A DNA stretch of 64,000 bases from Sceloporus undulatus (lineage: Eukaryota; Chordata; Lepidosauria; Squamata; Phrynosomatidae): NCBI RefSeq assembly GCF_019175285.1, contig NC_056524.1:101508645-101572644 (forward strand), in the 5' to 3' direction. Positions within the stretch are counted from its first letter, which is position 1. The number at the start of each line of letters is the position of its first letter. The notes beneath the pieces are model-generated. The model was not told the origin of the DNA, did no database searches, and saw only the letters and a program-made list of their open reading frames with translations. The position numbers and the translations under genes were made by a program. Positions 61,099 to 64,000 of this stretch are shown one piece after another.

Positions 61099-62155
61099 TA
61101 TTGATATAGCACCATCCATATACTGCTTTACAAACTTGCACAATAAAACATTTAAACACTTAGCTTCACACTGCTTCAGCTGCCACAGATCAGTGCTGTG
61201 TTATTATGGGAATTTGTGAGCTATTTGGCATTCTCTGTCAGAGCACTCTAGTGCCACAACAAGCTATAAATCCCACGATTCCATAGGATGGAACCATGGC
61301 AGTTAAACTGGTGTCAAACTATTAAATTGATTGTCAAACTTCAACAGTTAAATTGGTGTCAAACTGCATTAAATGAATTAATGCCATTTGACGCTGCTTT
61401 AACTGCCATAGCTCAGTGCTATGGAATTATGGCAATTTGTGAGGTATTTCTCTGTCAGAGCACTCTGGTGCCATGACAAACTATAAATCCCAGGATTACA
61501 TAGGATGGCGCAATGACATTTAAATTGGTGTCAAAGTGTATTAATGCAGTTTGACACTTGCTTTAACTGCCATGGCTCAATGCTGTGGAATTCTGGCAAT
61601 TTGTGAGCTATTTGGCCTTCTCTGTCAGAGTGCTCTGATGCCACCATTGTTGTTGTTGTGTGTCTTCAAGTTACTTCTGACTTATGGTGATCCTAAGGTG
61701 AACCTATCATGGGATTTTCTTGGTAAGATTGTTCAGAGGAGGTTTGGCATTGCCTTCCCCTGAAGCTGTGAGAGTGCGACATGCCAAAGGTCATCCAGTG
61801 GGGTTTACATGGCTGAGCTGGGAACTGAACTCTGGTTTTAAGAATCATAGTCCAACACTCAAACTGCTACAAAATACCAATCCCAGGATTCCCATAGGAT
61901 GGAGCAATGACAAATTGGTGTCAAACTGCATTTTGGCATCAGCTCTAATTGAATTATGGCTTTTCAACATTGCACAAATTATAGTGCCATCATTCTGCTT
62001 TAAGTGCCAGGTTTCATCTTATGTAATCATGAGATTTGCAGTTTATGAAGGGGCATCTCAAATTCTGATCCAGGAAGCTCTAGTCCCAAGCCAAACTCCA
62101 GGATTTCATAGAATGCAGCTAAAGTGGAATCATAGAGCTGTAATTGTGTAGTGTG
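60905..62155. repeat. cluster of tandem CTGCAGAAATAATCC-family copies
   Basis: Four or more diverged copies follow one another (about 60905-61023, 61165-61325, 61375-61545, 61546-61935 and a remnant to 62150). Each has TTTAACTGCCATGGCTCA, TCTGTCAGAG, CACTCTGGTGCCA and AATCCCAGGATTCCATAGGA words. An AAT run with LINE-like tail (61045-61160) and a reversed SINE (61645-61870) lie inside. Confidence 0.75.
61645..61870 (-). mobile_element. Sauria-type SINE, reversed, inside the cluster
   Basis: TTGTTGTTGTTGTGTGTCTT to CATAGTCCAACACTCAAACT. Confidence 0.8.
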
Positions 62156-62379
62156 AAAGGGTCTGTGGGCAGCAAGGCCAGAGGCTTGTGAAACAGTGTT
62201 TTTATATTGATTGGGTTTTTAAAAACACAATAGGAATTAATCACTATTCACTCAGGAGGAGGCTGCTAGATGTGGCTGATCTTGTGGTTTTCAAACCTGG
62301 CTTCTTATCCAGTAGAGATAGCCTTCGATCTCACCATTAAATCTCTCCCATTCTGTCTTCCACAGCATCATAGAAGGAA

Positions 62380-62577
62380 CAGGGTGACCGGGGTCCTCTT
62401 TTTCCAGGACACACTCTACATTCCAACCTTCTGTCCAGGAGGAATTTCAAAACAGCCTCCATTTTGAGCATGACTGAGAAGCATGAATTCGCATTTCTAA
62501 GATAGCTTTTATTTTGTAATATCCTTCACTTTTCTTGAAGGTCCTACATTTTGCGGTGAAGACATCTAGTCACCCTG
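62380..62577. mobile_element. short DNA element, GGTGACCAGATGTCC family, probably hAT
   Basis: It begins CAGGGTGACCGGGGTCCTC and ends GACATCTAGTCACCCTG. Flanking octamers AGAAGGAA and AAAGGGAA match at six of eight positions. Confidence 0.6.
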
Positions 62578-62852
62578 AAAGGGAAGGCTCTCTCCTCAGC
62601 ATGGAGAAGCAGTCCAGAAGACTTTGGCAGCAACAACAGTAGCCTTAACCAATGTGGCCAGCGCTGCGAGTTGCAGTCCATGAACATATGACCCCCCCCA
62701 AGCTTTCCCCCATGTGACAACCCTGTGAAGTAGCTTGGGTTAAAAGGCAATGATGGGCGCAAGGCCACCAAATGAACTTCATAGAGAGGGAACTGAAACT
62801 AGGGCCCCTTTCTGACTACACAATTACAGTGCTATGATTCCATTGCAGCAAA

Positions 62853-62986
62853 ATTCTGGCTGAGAATGTTAGTTTTCTTTCCCTAGACTAAAAATCCCAG
62901 GATTTCATAGGATGCTGAAGGCAGCATCCTATGGAATCCTGGAATTTTTAATCTAGGGAAGGAAAATTAACATTCTCAGCCAGAAT
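62853..62986. repeat. near-perfect 65-bp palindrome
   Basis: Arms 62853-62917 and 62922-62986 are inverted with about five mismatches and a 4-base loop AAGG. They contain AATCCCAGGATTTCATAGGA-type words, so it may be a foldback-family derivative. Confidence 0.9.
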
Positions 62987-63219
62987 TGATGGCTGGTTAC
63001 TTGTTTTTCTATAGAGCAAATTGATGAACTGTTGAATAGTAACTTGATCTTGTGTAAAGAAAAAGCTAACAGCTATGCTATTGCAGTTGTGTTCATATCA
63101 AAGTCCACAGGTTCTTGAAAAAGGGAAAATATAATAAATTTTAAAAGAATTTCCCCACTGAAGTTTGGTTTTAAGACAATAAAACTTGGAATTTATTTTG
63201 CTAGTTTCTCAAACTGCAT

Positions 63220-64000
63220 ACTGATCTGCCACAGTGACACATGCCTTGGTTACCTCCTATTTACGTGACTGTAGCACATACTATAGGCATAGTGGTTTGA
63301 GTGTCGGACTATGACCCTGGAGATCAGGGTTCGAATCCCAGCTTGGCCATGAAAACCCACTGGGTGTCCTTAGGTAAGTCATAGTCTCTCAGCCTCAGAG
63401 GTTGACAATGGCAAACCCCCTCTGAAGGAACCTGCCAAGAAAAACCCATGATAAGGTCACCTTAGGGTTGCTGTAAGTTGGAAATGATCTGAAGTGGCAC
63501 AGTAACAACAGCAAATCACACACACGTGAAGCCGTCCAGAAACTTCAGTAGATCCAAAATGTTGTGGACGGACTGCTGACTAGACCTGGTTACAGAAAAC
63601 AAAGTCCTTGCTATGCCATCTTTGCTGGCTATGGGATGTTTTCCCAGGCAGATTTTACAATACAGTATTAGCTATGAACTATAAAGTATATTATGGCTAG
63701 AATTCTGATGTCTGAAGGACTGTATCTCTCCAAATGAGCTTGTTTGAGCTCTGAGATCTTAGAGTGAAGGCTTTCTTTTCGCAGTACCATCCTCACAAGT
63801 ACATTTGGAAGCAGACGAGTGACAGCCTTCTCAGTGGTTGATCACAAGTTGTGAAACTCCTTTCCATGGGAGCTTATTCTGATTTTGAATGCTGCCCTGT
63901 GTCCTGTACTTGGGAAAAGTGGGATATAAAATTAATTCAATTAATTGATGAATTGGATTAATTAAAATACTGTAATATTAATTAATGTATTCTTGCATGG
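63220..64000 (+). mobile_element. L2-type LINE C-terminal part, split by a SINE, runs off the edge
   Basis: Before the SINE the sequence reads HALVTSYLRDC-like, and after it continues in the order of the L2 C-terminus to a 3' part with ATATAAAATTAATTCAATTA. Stops are present. Confidence 0.55.
63283..63512 (+). mobile_element. Sauria-type SINE inside the L2 fragment
   Basis: GCATAGTGGTTTGAGTGTCG head, GGGTTCGAATCCCAGCTTGG B-box region and ACAGTAACAACAGC end. Confidence 0.85.

Overview
Organism: a vertebrate nuclear genome, most likely a squamate reptile and probably an iguanian lizard. The window carries many copies of a tRNA-derived SINE that ends in (CAA)n and looks like the Sauria/ACA SINE of squamates. 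It also carries 5S-rRNA-derived SINEs, CR1 and L2-type LINE fragments, Penelope-like retroelement fossils, hAT and Tigger/pogo-type DNA transposons and several foldback (MITE-like) families. The genus is inference. The gene order (TBC1D8 minus, CNOT11 plus, RNF149 minus) matches the order I recall for mammals, so the block appears to be conserved synteny. Layout: (1) 1-10.7 kb holds the 5' end of TBC1D8 on the minus strand. Coding exon 1 lies in a CpG-rich promoter near 10.6 kb and coding exon 2 near 1.2 kb, with a repeat-filled intron of about 9.2 kb between them; the rest of the gene runs off the left edge. (2) 10.7-22.7 kb is intergenic and is almost entirely a mosaic of nested repeats, including a minisatellite beside TBC1D8 and a Penelope-like fossil split by two successive insertions. 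(3) 22.7-37.2 kb is the complete CNOT11 gene, seven coding exons on the plus strand, 477 codons. Its promoter has four CCAAT boxes and a tandem array of six NRF1-type sites. (4) 39.85-60.3 kb is RNF149 on the minus strand, seven coding exons and 396 codons, complete from signal peptide through PA domain, transmembrane helix and RING-H2 finger. A C/D-box snoRNA resembling SNORD89 lies beyond its stop codon on the same strand. (5) 60.3-64 kb is RNF149 upstream DNA with a tandem cluster of one foldback family and an L2-type LINE at the right edge. How the genes relate: they are independent housekeeping-type genes. TBC1D8 is a putative Rab GTPase-activating protein, CNOT11 is a subunit of the CCR4-NOT deadenylase, and RNF149 is a membrane E3 ubiquitin ligase. 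CNOT11 and RNF149 converge, with stop codons about 5.2 kb apart. TBC1D8 and CNOT11 are divergent, with start codons about 12.7 kb apart. Exon boundaries were worked out by hand from GT/AG sites, reading phase and remembered human protein sequences. No alignment was run. All repeat family names are by recognition and are less certain than the genes.
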